Below, in pieces: positions 1 to 7,893 of a stretch of 64,000 nt of DNA. The stretch spans positions 62,001 to 126,000 of the forward strand of contig JAEUUU010000166.1 in the NCBI GenBank assembly GCA_016787345.1, read 5' to 3'. The translations under genes and the position numbers were made by a program. The first letter of the stretch is position 1, and each line of letters starts with the position of its first letter. Below the pieces are notes generated by a model. It had not been told where the DNA came from and ran no database searches. It worked only from the letters and a program-made list of their open reading frames with translations. The stretch comes from Saprospiraceae bacterium (GTDB taxonomy: Bacteria > Bacteroidota > Bacteroidia > Chitinophagales > Saprospiraceae).

Positions 1-10
1 TTGAAAACCA

Positions 11-1633
11 ATGTTGTTCCAATATAAAATATCCATTTCCGCCTTGCTGGTCGCGGCAATTTGCTTCCCGGCTTCGGCACAGGATCTTCCGGGCGAAAGC
101 GTCAATATCATCAAAGACTTCGATGCGCGCCTGCTCGAATCGAACAAACTGAATGTGACGCCGACGCTCCCTGCACTCGATACCAATACCCAGCGGCAAA
201 ACTACGTCATACCGCCCCGCCCCCTCAACGTCACCTACGACGCGCCCAAACTGCGGCCGATCGGCATGAAATCGACGGGCAAAGAGGAAACTTATAATGG
301 CTACGCCAAACTCGGCGCCGGTATTCCGACCTCGTTTTTGGGGGAAGGCGGCTACTACTTTGGCAACGCGGAAAAATTTGACGGCCGAATCTGGGTGCGC
401 CACCACAGCGCCAATTTCAAAGACCTTGAAAACCAGCGCTTTTTCAACAACGACGCTCGTTTGAATGCCAACCTTTACCTCGAAAACAATCTGGCCGTAG
501 AAGGGAATATCGGGTACAGTTTCGACCGCGTGCATTACTACGGATACGATCACGACTCCCTTTCTTTCGATGCCAGCGGCGTGCGCCAGGATTTCAAAAT
601 TCTGGACCTGGGCGGCCGGGTGTACAATACGGAGCGCACGGAGTCGGATTTCAGTTTTTCCGTAGCGCCGAGTTTTTACCTGCTCAACGACTTTTACTCC
701 AATTCGGAAACCGGATTCGACCTTCGCCTGGGCGCAACGAAGTGGTTCAACGAAAAGCACCCCTTGAAAATGGTAATCCGGACGGATTTCACCAACCTGA
801 ACACCAACGACAAGGAAACGCTGAACAATATCTATTTACAACCCTCTTTCACCTTCCACGCCGATGTGGTTCGTTTGAAAGTGGGCGGTAACTTCGCCAG
901 CAACCGCGATATTTTTTACGTTTTCCCCGATGTGGAATTGAACCTGCGCATCTTCGGCGACGGCTTGCAAATCTTCGGCGGCCTCGACGGCGACTTGCGC
1001 AAAAACAACTACCGCAAAACGGCAGAATACAACCCCTGGATTCAAATCCGCGAAAGCCGTATCCGCAACACCATCTGGCGCAACTACTTCGGCGGTATCC
1101 GGGGCGACCTCGGTTTTCTGAGCTATACTGCACAGGCAGGTTATAGCACTGCCGATAACCTGGCGCTGCACCAGGCTACATTTACTTCCTCCGGCCTCAC
1201 TCAGTTCGGACTGGTGTACGACACGGCACAGATCTTCAATATTCAGGGCACTTTGAAACTGCAGCCCACGAAAGAACTGACGATCCTGGGCACGCTGAGC
1301 CAGAATATTTATACCCTCGAAAGAGAAACCAGCGCATGGGGGCTACCCGAACTGGAAGGCAATTTCAGCGCGATTTATACGCTGCTCGATGGCCAGGCCA
1401 GCTTGCGCGCCAACGCCTATATGGCCGACCGCATCGCCTTCCGCAACGACGAAGGACGTATCCTGAGCGGACAAGGTTTGTTTGATATCGGCGTGGGGGG
1501 CACCTACAACTTCACCGACAACATCGGCGTGTTTCTCGACATCAATAACATGCTGAACAACAAGCGGGAACGCTGGCTCAACTATCCCATTTTTGGCTTG
1601 AACGTGCTGGGAGGGATTACGGCGAGATTCTGA
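11..1633 (+). CDS. Outer-membrane beta-barrel protein, TonB-receptor-like
   Basis: A 540-residue protein with an N-terminal signal peptide (hydrophobic core at about residues 8-20, cleavage near FPASAQ-D). The mature part is rich in alternating aromatic/polar strands, asparagine and glycine, and the chain ends in ...GGITARF with a C-terminal phenylalanine, as outer-membrane barrels do. A short periplasmic N-terminal stretch (about 25-85) precedes the barrel. There is no recognisable plug domain or TonB box, so it resembles the barrel half of a TonB-dependent receptor rather than a full transporter. It probably sits in the outer membrane; the substrate is unknown. The ATG at base 11 fits the signal peptide. 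An upstream operon partner would lie outside the window. A clear terminator follows directly. Confidence 0.7.
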   Translation: MLFQYKISISALLVAAICFPASAQDLPGESVNIIKDFDARLLESNKLNVTPTLPALDTNTQRQNYVIPPRPLNVTYDAPKLRPIGMKSTGKEETYNGYAKLGAGIPTSFLGEGGYYFGNAEKFDGRIWVRHHSANFKDLENQRFFNNDARLNANLYLENNLAVEGNIGYSFDRVHYYGYDHDSLSFDASGVRQDFKILDLGGRVYNTERTESDFSFSVAPSFYLLNDFYSNSETGFDLRLGATKWFNEKHPLKMVIRTDFTNLNTNDKETLNNIYLQPSFTFHADVVRLKVGGNFASNRDIFYVFPDVELNLRIFGDGLQIFGGLDGDLRKNNYRKTAEYNPWIQIRESRIRNTIWRNYFGGIRGDLGFLSYTAQAGYSTADNLALHQATFTSSGLTQFGLVYDTAQIFNIQGTLKLQPTKELTILGTLSQNIYTLERETSAWGLPELEGNFSAIYTLLDGQASLRANAYMADRIAFRNDEGRILSGQGLFDIGVGGTYNFTDNIGVFLDINNMLNNKRERWLNYPIFGLNVLGGITARF

Positions 1634-1653
1634 GTGTATGGCAATATTTATTG

Positions 1654-1698
1654 GAGCGGATGGGCAGATCAACTGGATTTTGCCCATCCGCTCTTTTT
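1654..1698 (+). terminator. Intrinsic terminator after the outer-membrane protein
   Basis: A perfect 12-bp stem, GAGCGGATGGGC at 1654-1665 and GCCCATCCGCTC at 1682-1693, with a 16-nt loop and a T5 tract at 1694-1698. It lies between two convergent genes. The T tract marks it as the end of the plus-strand transcript. Confidence 0.85.
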
Positions 1699-1720
1699 AT
1701 ATCCTTCACAAAGGAGCAGA

Positions 1721-3004
1721 TCAAACCACCCGCACCAAATACTTATTCTTCTTCCCGTTCTCCACCATCAAAAACGCGCCGTGCAGCAGATCTGCTGCAA
1801 CGACATTGGCATCCAGTGTGCTGATTTTGTGCTTGTTGATCGAAATGGCATTGTTCTGGATCGCCTTTTTAGCCTCGCTGCGACTGCTCAGAATCCCCGT
1901 GTGCTCGGAGAGAAAATCGAGGATATTCACCCCGTCTTCCAGCAAACTTTTGGCAACGGCCGGCGAGGGAATCTCCTCCGCTACCTGCAGCAATGTATCG
2001 GCGTCGAGGCGGGCCAGGGTATCGGGACCGGCTTTCGGATCGAAGAGCAACTCTGAAACCGCCAGTACGGACTGGAATGCCTCCTGGCCGTGGATGCGGA
2101 TGGTCAGCTCTTCTGCAAAAATGCGTTTGAGCGATGTCGGGCTTTCACTGGCCTCCAATGCCTCGATTTCTTCCCGGCTTTTCAGCGAGAAATAGCGCAT
2201 AAATTTGGGCAAATCGCGGTCATCGGCGTTGATCCAGAACTGGTAGAAGCGGTAGGGCGTGGTGAGTTTCGGATCGAGCCAGATATTGCCAGACGTGCTT
2301 TTACCGAATTTGGTGCCATCGGCTTTGGTCAGCAGCGGGGTCGTAACGGCATATACTTTTGCGTCGTCAATCTTCCGTGCCAGTTCGACACCGGAGGTGA
2401 TGTTGCCGTATTGGTCGCTTCCGCCCATCTGGAGGCTTACGCCGTGTTCGCGGTTCAGCAAAACAAAATCGTAACCCTGAATCAGCTGGTAACTGAATTC
2501 GGTGAAGGAAATACCGGATTCCGATTCAATACGGCGCTTGACACTTTCTTTGGAGATCATGTAATTGACCGTCAGGTACTTGCCTACATCGCGCAGAAAA
2601 GCCAGCACGTTCATATCCTTGTAAAAATCAAGGTTGTTGACCATGATCGCGTGGTTGGGCAAAGCCGGGTCGAAATTGAGCAAAGATTTCATTTGCTCGA
2701 CCTGATGCGCCGTATTGCGGTCGAGCTCGTCGTAGCTTTTGAGTTCGCGCTCCGCATCTTTGCCCGAAGGGTCGCCGATACGCCCCGTGGCGCCGCCCAT
2801 TAACACGACCGGTTGGTGACCGGCACGTTGAAGGAAGGTCAGCAGCATGATCTGGACATAGTTGCCGATGGTCAGAGAGGGCGCGGTAGGATCGAAACCG
2901 ATATAGCCGCGCACCGGAATATTGTTTTGCAGGTGCTCTTCCACCCCGGGTGTGATGTCGTGGATTAGGCCGCGCCAGCGGAGTTCTTCGAGAAAGTTAT
3001 GCAT
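1721..3004 (-). CDS. tyrS: Tyrosyl-tRNA synthetase
   Basis: Charges tRNA-Tyr with tyrosine using ATP in the cytoplasm. The 427-residue length matches bacterial TyrS. The class I signature appears near residue 36 as GFDPTAPSLTIGN (HIGH-type motif, here TIGN), and the KMSKS-type loop appears near residue 230 as KFGKS. The tyrosine-recognition region reads QLIQGYDF. The last 65 residues form an S4 RNA-binding domain (SRSEAKKAI...). I chose the start at 3004 (MHNFLEELRWRG) because the family begins there; the open frame runs 35 codons further upstream, across a likely promoter at 3082-3110. The gene stands alone, divergent from the permease at 3186. Confidence 0.96.
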   Translation of the reverse strand: MHNFLEELRWRGLIHDITPGVEEHLQNNIPVRGYIGFDPTAPSLTIGNYVQIMLLTFLQRAGHQPVVLMGGATGRIGDPSGKDAERELKSYDELDRNTAHQVEQMKSLLNFDPALPNHAIMVNNLDFYKDMNVLAFLRDVGKYLTVNYMISKESVKRRIESESGISFTEFSYQLIQGYDFVLLNREHGVSLQMGGSDQYGNITSGVELARKIDDAKVYAVTTPLLTKADGTKFGKSTSGNIWLDPKLTTPYRFYQFWINADDRDLPKFMRYFSLKSREEIEALEASESPTSLKRIFAEELTIRIHGQEAFQSVLAVSELLFDPKAGPDTLARLDADTLLQVAEEIPSPAVAKSLLEDGVNILDFLSEHTGILSSRSEAKKAIQNNAISINKHKISTLDANVVAADLLHGAFLMVENGKKNKYLVRVV

Positions 3005-3081
3005 GATGTAGCGGGTAGTCTGGATGTTCGTATTGCTGAGTAAAATTTTGTTTGGTCGGAAAAAGTTTCCGTAGGGAGCGG

Positions 3082-3110
3082 CAAAATTAAAACAGGAATG
3101 TTGGCGCAAA
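3082..3110 (-). promoter_or_regulatory. Putative Bacteroidota promoter for tyrS
   Basis: Read on the minus strand there is a TTTG element (3110-3107), a 17-bp spacer and TAATTTTG (3089-3082), an exact TAnnTTTG -7 box. The spacer is slightly shorter than the usual 19-23 bp. Transcription would start about 70 bases before the tyrS start at 3004. Confidence 0.4.
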
Positions 3111-3146
3111 AGGATTTCCCGTATTCTTTCCAGTCAAAATGCCGCT

Positions 3147-3154
3147 TACCTTTG
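3147..3154 (+). promoter_or_regulatory. Putative -7 box (TACCTTTG) for the LolC/E-type permease
   Basis: TACCTTTG followed by C exactly matches the Bacteroidota -7 consensus TAnnTTTG and lies 32 bases before the TTG start codon at 3186. I see no convincing -33 TTTG at the expected distance. Confidence 0.45.
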
Positions 3155-3185
3155 CCCATTCACCATTCAGATCACTTCCACTCGT

Positions 3186-4487
3186 TTGAATCTTCCGCTT
3201 TTCCTCGCACGACGCATTGCTTTATCCAGCGGCCGGAATTTTTCCCGGCTGATTATTCGTATTGCCATCGTGGCCGTGTCGTTGAGCGTAGCCGTGATGA
3301 TTGTTTCGACGGCTTTGATCGCAGGTTTTAAAAGCGAAATCAGCCGTAAGATCTTTGAGTTCTGGGGGCATATCCATATATCGGATACGGGTTATTCGCT
3401 TTCGTTCGAGCCGCGCCCGATTGCAAGGGATCAGGTTTTTTACCCGGCGCTCGATACGATCACGGATTTGCCTGGCGGTCTGCTGCGCGAATTGAAAGCC
3501 GATGAGGTTTGCCCCGATTTGCCGCGCACCCATACCTACGGTGGCGTCCGGCACATTCAGGTTTTTGCCCACAAACCCGGCATTATCCGCACAAAAACAG
3601 AAATGGAAGGGATTCTGCTCAAAGGTGTGGGGCCCGATTTCGACTGGCAAAACCTGCGCCCGTACCTGCTGGAAGGCGAGCCGATCACCTGGAACGACTC
3701 GGCGCCGTCGAGAGAAATCATCATCAGCCGCCAGACTGCCGACCGCTTGCAGGTAGGGGTGGGCGACAAGTTCATCGTCTATTTTGTAAAAGAAGGCGAG
3801 CAACTAAAACGCCTTTTCCAGATCAAAGGGATTTATAAAACCGGCCTGGAAGAATACGATCGCAAGTTCGCCCTGTGCGACCTGCGGCACGTGCAGAATC
3901 TGCTGGGCTGGCAGGAAAACGAAGTGGCTGGCTTCGAGGTTTGGCTTGACGACATCCGCGACATGGATGCATACAACTGTTACATTTACAGTGAAGTGCT
4001 GCCCGATGACCTGCTCAGCGTGAGTATCCGCGACAAGTTCCCGGCCATTTTCGAGTGGCTTCAATTGCAGGACTACAACGAGATCGTCATCCTGACACTC
4101 ATGCTCGCCGTTGCCATTATCAATATGATCACGGCCTTGCTGGTACTGGTGCTCGAACGCACGACCATGATCGGCATCCTGAAAGCCCTGGGGGAAACAA
4201 ACGGCCGCATCCGGCAAATCTTTTTGTACCACGCAGCGGTCATCACCCTCACCGGGATGTTCTGGGGCAACCTGATTGGCCTCGGATTTTGCTATTTGCA
4301 GGACAAATTTCACTTCATCCGCCTCAATGAAGCCGATTATTACCTGGCATATGCCCCGGTAAAAGTGCAGTGGCTCTCCGTAATTAGCGTCAACATCGGT
4401 ACGCTGGCGATCACACTCGTCTTTTTGCTGATTCCTTCCCTTGTCGTTTCACGCATTGCGCCGGTACGCGCTATTCAGTTTAAATGA
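3186..4487 (+). CDS. LolC/LolE-type ABC transporter permease (FtsX family)
   Basis: A 433-residue inner-membrane permease. There is one N-terminal transmembrane helix (about residues 22-48), a large periplasmic MacB-type domain (about 50-275), then three more helices near 290-320, 345-370 and 400-425, which is the LolC/E/FtsX plan. In the family such permeases work with an ATPase to release lipoproteins or couple ATP hydrolysis to periplasmic work. No ATPase gene is adjacent; a LolD-type ATPase lies 19 kb away at 23607-24329 on the other strand. The start is a TTG codon (3186), because no in-frame ATG precedes the conserved MNLPLFLARRI beginning. Its stop overlaps the next start (ATGA). Confidence 0.85.
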   Translation: MNLPLFLARRIALSSGRNFSRLIIRIAIVAVSLSVAVMIVSTALIAGFKSEISRKIFEFWGHIHISDTGYSLSFEPRPIARDQVFYPALDTITDLPGGLLRELKADEVCPDLPRTHTYGGVRHIQVFAHKPGIIRTKTEMEGILLKGVGPDFDWQNLRPYLLEGEPITWNDSAPSREIIISRQTADRLQVGVGDKFIVYFVKEGEQLKRLFQIKGIYKTGLEEYDRKFALCDLRHVQNLLGWQENEVAGFEVWLDDIRDMDAYNCYIYSEVLPDDLLSVSIRDKFPAIFEWLQLQDYNEIVILTLMLAVAIINMITALLVLVLERTTMIGILKALGETNGRIRQIFLYHAAVITLTGMFWGNLIGLGFCYLQDKFHFIRLNEADYYLAYAPVKVQWLSVISVNIGTLAITLVFLLIPSLVVSRIAPVRAIQFK

Positions 4488-5113
4488 TCGAACGCTGGAG
4501 CCGTTTATTTCGAAGGAACCCGAGGCACGGCGTATTTACCTCTACCCATCCGCTGTGGCTTTTGTCGGAACGCCTTTTGCAGTTGGCCGATTGTTTTTAC
4601 ATCCCGGAAGCACTGATCTGGCTCAATAACCGGGTCAAGCGCAACACCCGAGAGTTGAGTAAAGAAGAGAAAGCGCTTGCTCAGGCAATATTCGGCACCG
4701 CTATCGATTATGCACAGGTCCGTCTGGATGAAAAGGCGCAACTGGGTTGCCGCTCCGGGCATTTTGCATATGTAGGTTTCCAGGTAATCAACAGCTGGGG
4801 GATATTGTCCGACTCCCATTTTATCCATGAAATGGTGCACGTCTGGCAGTATCAACGCCACGGAGCAAGCTATATCGCTTGCGCTTTGTGGGCGCAACGC
4901 ACGCCGCAGGGCTACAATTACGGCGGAATAACCGCCATCCGAACTGCAGCAGAGCATAAGCTTGGACTGGAGTCTTTTAATTATGAACAGCAAGGCGATA
5001 TCGTGGCCGATTATTTCCGCCTGCAGAAGGGTGAAAAACCGCGCTGGTGCGAGCCAAACCCCGAATACATACGTGATTTCCAAAAGGTGATACGACGAAG
5101 CATCCCCCAATAA
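4484..5113 (+). CDS. HExxH-containing protein of unknown function
   Basis: A 209-residue protein without a signal peptide. It carries a zinc-metalloprotease-type motif HEMVHVWQ starting at H115 (H115, E116, H119), and a later acidic segment (QQGDIVADYF, about residues 167-176) could supply a third ligand. The arrangement resembles small zincin-like proteins related to DUF4157, but I cannot name the family. The start codon overlaps the stop of the LolC/E-type permease by 4 bp (ATGA), so the two are probably translationally coupled and may work together. Protease activity is inference from the motif only. Confidence 0.7.
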   Translation: MIERWSRLFRRNPRHGVFTSTHPLWLLSERLLQLADCFYIPEALIWLNNRVKRNTRELSKEEKALAQAIFGTAIDYAQVRLDEKAQLGCRSGHFAYVGFQVINSWGILSDSHFIHEMVHVWQYQRHGASYIACALWAQRTPQGYNYGGITAIRTAAEHKLGLESFNYEQQGDIVADYFRLQKGEKPRWCEPNPEYIRDFQKVIRRSIPQ

Positions 5114-5149
5114 AAAACGGGGCCACGGAAAACTGATCCGGCGCCCCGT
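5112..5149 (-). terminator. Intrinsic terminator of the rhodanese-like gene
   Basis: ACGGGGC at 5117-5123 pairs with GCCCCGT at 5143-5149. On the minus strand the stem is followed by a T run (5117-5112). It sits just beyond the stop of the minus-strand gene at 5172 and abuts the convergent gene's stop. Confidence 0.6.
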
Positions 5150-5171
5150 CAAACTGCTGAGTGTGTTTTGC

Positions 5172-5501
5172 TTATGCGGAATAATTGACCGGCAAACCCT
5201 CGCTTTCCCAGGCAGAAAACCCGCCTTCCACCAAAGCGACGTGCTCGTAACCGTGTTCAGCCAGGAAATAAGCGGCATCACGACCGGTGTTGCCATAACG
5301 AGACAACAGGATTACGGTGCGATTGGCCGGGATTTCGGTCAGACGTTCGCCCAACTCGCTGAGGGGAACCCGGTATAATTCTTTAACGGCCAGCGATTTG
5401 TGGAGCGATTCTTCCGTATTGCGGACATCGACCAGAATACCGCCGAGAATGTATTCGGCATAAGCTTCGCGGGCAGAGATACGTTGTATAGGAGCAGACA
5501 T
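5172..5501 (-). CDS. Rhodanese-fold protein lacking the catalytic cysteine
   Basis: A 109-residue single-domain rhodanese. The CH2A-type segment GGILVDVRNTEE (about residues 20-31) and the C-terminal VEGGFSAWESEGLPV (about 90-104) are typical. In active members the loop reads Cys-x-x-Gly-x-x-x; here it is LLSRYGNTGRD with Ser67 (codon TCT) in place of the sulfur-carrying cysteine. The usual sulfurtransfer reaction should therefore be impossible, and the protein may bind a ligand or partner instead. There is no signal peptide, so it is cytoplasmic. It has its own -7 box and terminator. Confidence 0.88.
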   Translation of the reverse strand: MSAPIQRISAREAYAEYILGGILVDVRNTEESLHKSLAVKELYRVPLSELGERLTEIPANRTVILLSRYGNTGRDAAYFLAEHGYEHVALVEGGFSAWESEGLPVNYSA

Positions 5502-5553
5502 GATGTTGTGCGTTTTATTGGTAATAAAGAATAAAAATCCGTTTTTTCATCAG

Positions 5554-5561
5554 CAAAGGTA
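5554..5561 (-). promoter_or_regulatory. Putative -7 box (TACCTTTG) for the rhodanese-like gene
   Basis: CAAAGGTA on the plus strand reads TACCTTTG followed by C on the minus strand, 52 bases before the start codon at 5501. An ATTG sits about 22 bp upstream as a weak -33 candidate. Confidence 0.45.
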
Positions 5562-5626
5562 CTTTATATACCAAGTTGAATCGCAATTACAGAATCATAA
5601 TTTTGCCTCATTTTGAAATTCGATAT

Positions 5627-5665
5627 AAAAAAAGCGGCTTTTGCCACTCGGGCTAAAACCGCTTT
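5627..5665 (-). terminator. Intrinsic terminator of the DUF3667 gene
   Basis: AAAGCGG (5631-5637) pairs with CCGCTTT (5659-5665), with further pairing of TTTTGCC with GGCTAAAA inside. On the minus strand the stem runs into a T7 tract. It lies about 60 bases past the stop of the gene ending at 5726. Confidence 0.7.
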
Positions 5666-5725
5666 GCAGAATTGTGTATCTGCCAAATAAAAGTCTGATT
5701 TCAGATGCGCACTTTCCGGCGCTCA

Positions 5726-6478
5726 TCATTCGGCAATCGAAAATAACACCCAAAACGACACCGCGATACCGATGGCAAAGATGTAGAGCATGTATCCCAA
5801 ACCATAGGTCAGCAAAGCCTTGAAGGCGCCCCAAATGCGATTTTGGGGTTTGAAAAACTGAATATACCCCCAAACAAAAAAGACCAGATACGGAAGAATC
5901 CCCAATATTCCGGACCAGGGGTTGGTCGGGTCTTGTTTGGTCAACTGCAGGATCGGCATTACCGGGAAGTATACCACCATACAGCCAGCCATCATGTAAA
6001 GGTTCAGCACCAGATGTTCGGCATAATTCTCTCCTGATTTTCGAAATAATAATTTGGAAACCAACGCGAGGAACGGAATCAAACCGGTCATTACAAGCGA
6101 CATGTGAGAAAACAACCAGGTAATCAGTTGCTGTACCTGCTGGTTCTCCTTAAAATCCTGCCCGGTCTGCTGGTTCATCCCTTGTAAAAACAGTTCTTTA
6201 TCAAACACTAACAGCGAGATCGCTGTTACAACGAATAGAAAATTCAAAGGCTTGGCGTAATCCACCCGTTTGCCGTCGAGGTATTCGCGCACCATGATTC
6301 CGGGCCCTGTGACCAGCCGGCGTACGGTGTAGAAAAAGCCCTTGTCCCAGGGAACCAGTTTTTTTAACAGGTCTTTGAACAAGTCCCGGGTAACAATACG
6401 GCGGGTACTGGCTTTCTGGCCGCAATTCGCGCAATATTTGCCGTCGAGCGGCGCTTCGCAGTTTTTACAAGCAGACAT
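5726..6478 (-). CDS. DUF3667 membrane protein with N-terminal zinc ribbon
   Basis: A 250-residue protein. It begins MSACKNCEAPLDGKYCANCGQ, a four-cysteine (CxxC...CxxC) zinc-ribbon typical of DUF3667, followed by an amphipathic linker and five to six hydrophobic helices (clusters near residues 75-95, 115-140, 150-175, 190-210 and 220-245). The function of the family is unknown. The start at 6478 was chosen because it puts the zinc ribbon at the N-terminus; the longer frame would read through the divergent promoter region. It is divergent from the thiolase. Confidence 0.85.
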   Translation of the reverse strand: MSACKNCEAPLDGKYCANCGQKASTRRIVTRDLFKDLLKKLVPWDKGFFYTVRRLVTGPGIMVREYLDGKRVDYAKPLNFLFVVTAISLLVFDKELFLQGMNQQTGQDFKENQQVQQLITWLFSHMSLVMTGLIPFLALVSKLLFRKSGENYAEHLVLNLYMMAGCMVVYFPVMPILQLTKQDPTNPWSGILGILPYLVFFVWGYIQFFKPQNRIWGAFKALLTYGLGYMLYIFAIGIAVSFWVLFSIAE

Positions 6479-6515
6479 AGTACAAACAGGCTTTTGAAAC
6501 AACTTACCTTCGCGC

Positions 6516-6523
6516 CAAAGATA
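6516..6523 (-). promoter_or_regulatory. Putative -7 box (TATCTTTG) for the DUF3667 gene
   Basis: CAAAGATA on the plus strand reads TATCTTTG on the minus strand, an exact TAnnTTTG match 38 bases before the start at 6478. A plus-strand near match (TACCTTCG, 6505-6512) for the thiolase lies just beside it, so the two divergent promoters would overlap. Confidence 0.45.
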
Positions 6524-6546
6524 TTTGAACCACCACACTGCATTTC

Positions 6547-7725
6547 ATGAAAGAAGTATTTATTGTTGCCGCTGTGCGCACCCCGATCGGAAGTTTCGGC
6601 GGCGCCCTGGCCAATGTAGGCGCCACCCAACTGGGCGCCGCGGCCATTAAAGGCGCCCTCGCGCAGGCAGGCATCCAGCCCGACCAGGTAAACGAAGTTT
6701 TGATGGGCAACGTCGTCAGCGCCAACCTCGGCCAGGCGCCGGCCCGCCAGGCCGCCCGCTTCGCCGGTCTGCCCGACCATGTTCCCTGCACCACGATCAA
6801 CAAAGTATGCGCCTCCGGTATGAAAGCCATCACCTTCGGCGCACAATCCATCATGCTGGGCCTCAACGACATCGTAGTAGCCGGCGGCATGGAAAACATG
6901 TCGCAGATCCCGTACTACCTGCCCAATGCCCGCTGGGGATACAAATACGGCAATGCCGAACTCGTCGACGGACTTGCCAAAGACGGCCTTACCGACGTGT
7001 ACAACCAGAAAGCCATGGGTGTATGTGCCGATGCCACGGCCGTGAAATACGGCATCAGCCGGGAAGCGCAGGACGCCTTTGCCATCGATTCGTACCAGCG
7101 CGCTGCCGCCGCAACCGACGCGGGCATGTTCCGCACCGAGATCGTACCGGTCGAAATTGCCCAGAAAAAAGGTGATCCTCTTCAAATTACGACCGATGAG
7201 GAGTACAAAAAAGTAATGTTCGACAAAATCCCGGGGCTTCGCCCGGCCTTCACGCCCGACGGCACCGTAACGGCCGCCAACGCCAGCACCATCAACGATG
7301 GCGCAGCAGCGCTGATCCTGGCCAGTGCAGAAGCCGTTCAACGGTATGGCCTGAAACCCGTAGCCAAAATCCGCGGATTCGCCGACGCCGAACAAGCGCC
7401 GGAGTGGTTCACCACTTCGCCCACCATCGCGGCGCCCAAAGCGCTCAAAATGGCCGGCCTGCAAGCCAGCGACATCGATTTTTACGAAGTTAACGAGGCG
7501 TTTTCGGTGGTCACCCTTGCCTTCGAGCAGGAAATGGGTATTCGCCACGACCAAACCAACGTCTTCGGCGGCGCCGTATCGCTGGGCCACCCGCTGGGCG
7601 CCTCCGGTGCGCGTATTGTGACCACACTCAACAATGTTCTGCACCAAAAAGACGGCTCGCTGGGCCTCGCCGCCATCTGCAACGGCGGCGGCGGCGCCAC
7701 GGCACTGGTGATTGAACGGGTGTGA
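6547..7725 (+). CDS. Acetyl-CoA C-acetyltransferase (thiolase)
   Basis: Catalyses condensation of two acetyl-CoA to acetoacetyl-CoA or the reverse thiolysis. The 392-residue length is standard for the family. The nucleophilic Cys88 lies in INKVCASGMKA, the NEAF segment is near residue 318, the catalytic His348 is in GHPLGASGAR, and Cys378 is in AICNGGGG; all catalytic residues are present. No other beta-oxidation or ketone-body gene is adjacent, so its pathway cannot be read from context. The coding sequence is rich in GCC/GGC codons. A terminator follows. Confidence 0.95.
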   Translation: MKEVFIVAAVRTPIGSFGGALANVGATQLGAAAIKGALAQAGIQPDQVNEVLMGNVVSANLGQAPARQAARFAGLPDHVPCTTINKVCASGMKAITFGAQSIMLGLNDIVVAGGMENMSQIPYYLPNARWGYKYGNAELVDGLAKDGLTDVYNQKAMGVCADATAVKYGISREAQDAFAIDSYQRAAAATDAGMFRTEIVPVEIAQKKGDPLQITTDEEYKKVMFDKIPGLRPAFTPDGTVTAANASTINDGAAALILASAEAVQRYGLKPVAKIRGFADAEQAPEWFTTSPTIAAPKALKMAGLQASDIDFYEVNEAFSVVTLAFEQEMGIRHDQTNVFGGAVSLGHPLGASGARIVTTLNNVLHQKDGSLGLAAICNGGGGATALVIERV

Positions 7726-7748
7726 GGTAGAGATAAAGACGCTGATAT

Positions 7749-7786
7749 AAGGCGAAGTCTGGAAACGGGCTTCGCCTTTTGTTTTT
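7749..7786 (+). terminator. Intrinsic terminator after the thiolase
   Basis: AAGGCGAAG (7749-7757) pairs with CTTCGCCTT (7770-7778), followed by TTGTTTTT. Confidence 0.8.
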
Positions 7787-7893
7787 ATGGCTTTTGTCAA
7801 CCTTTGGTTAAACAGTTCCGAAATCGCCTGTAAAACGGTTTTTCGTTGAAAGTTTGTCATACGCATATCACGCTCAACCGAACCCGTTCGCTT

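Noticed and set aside
6364..7866. A 500-codon antisense frame over the thiolase and DUF3667 start
   Set aside because: It is a shadow of the GC-rich thiolase gene and has no family resemblance.
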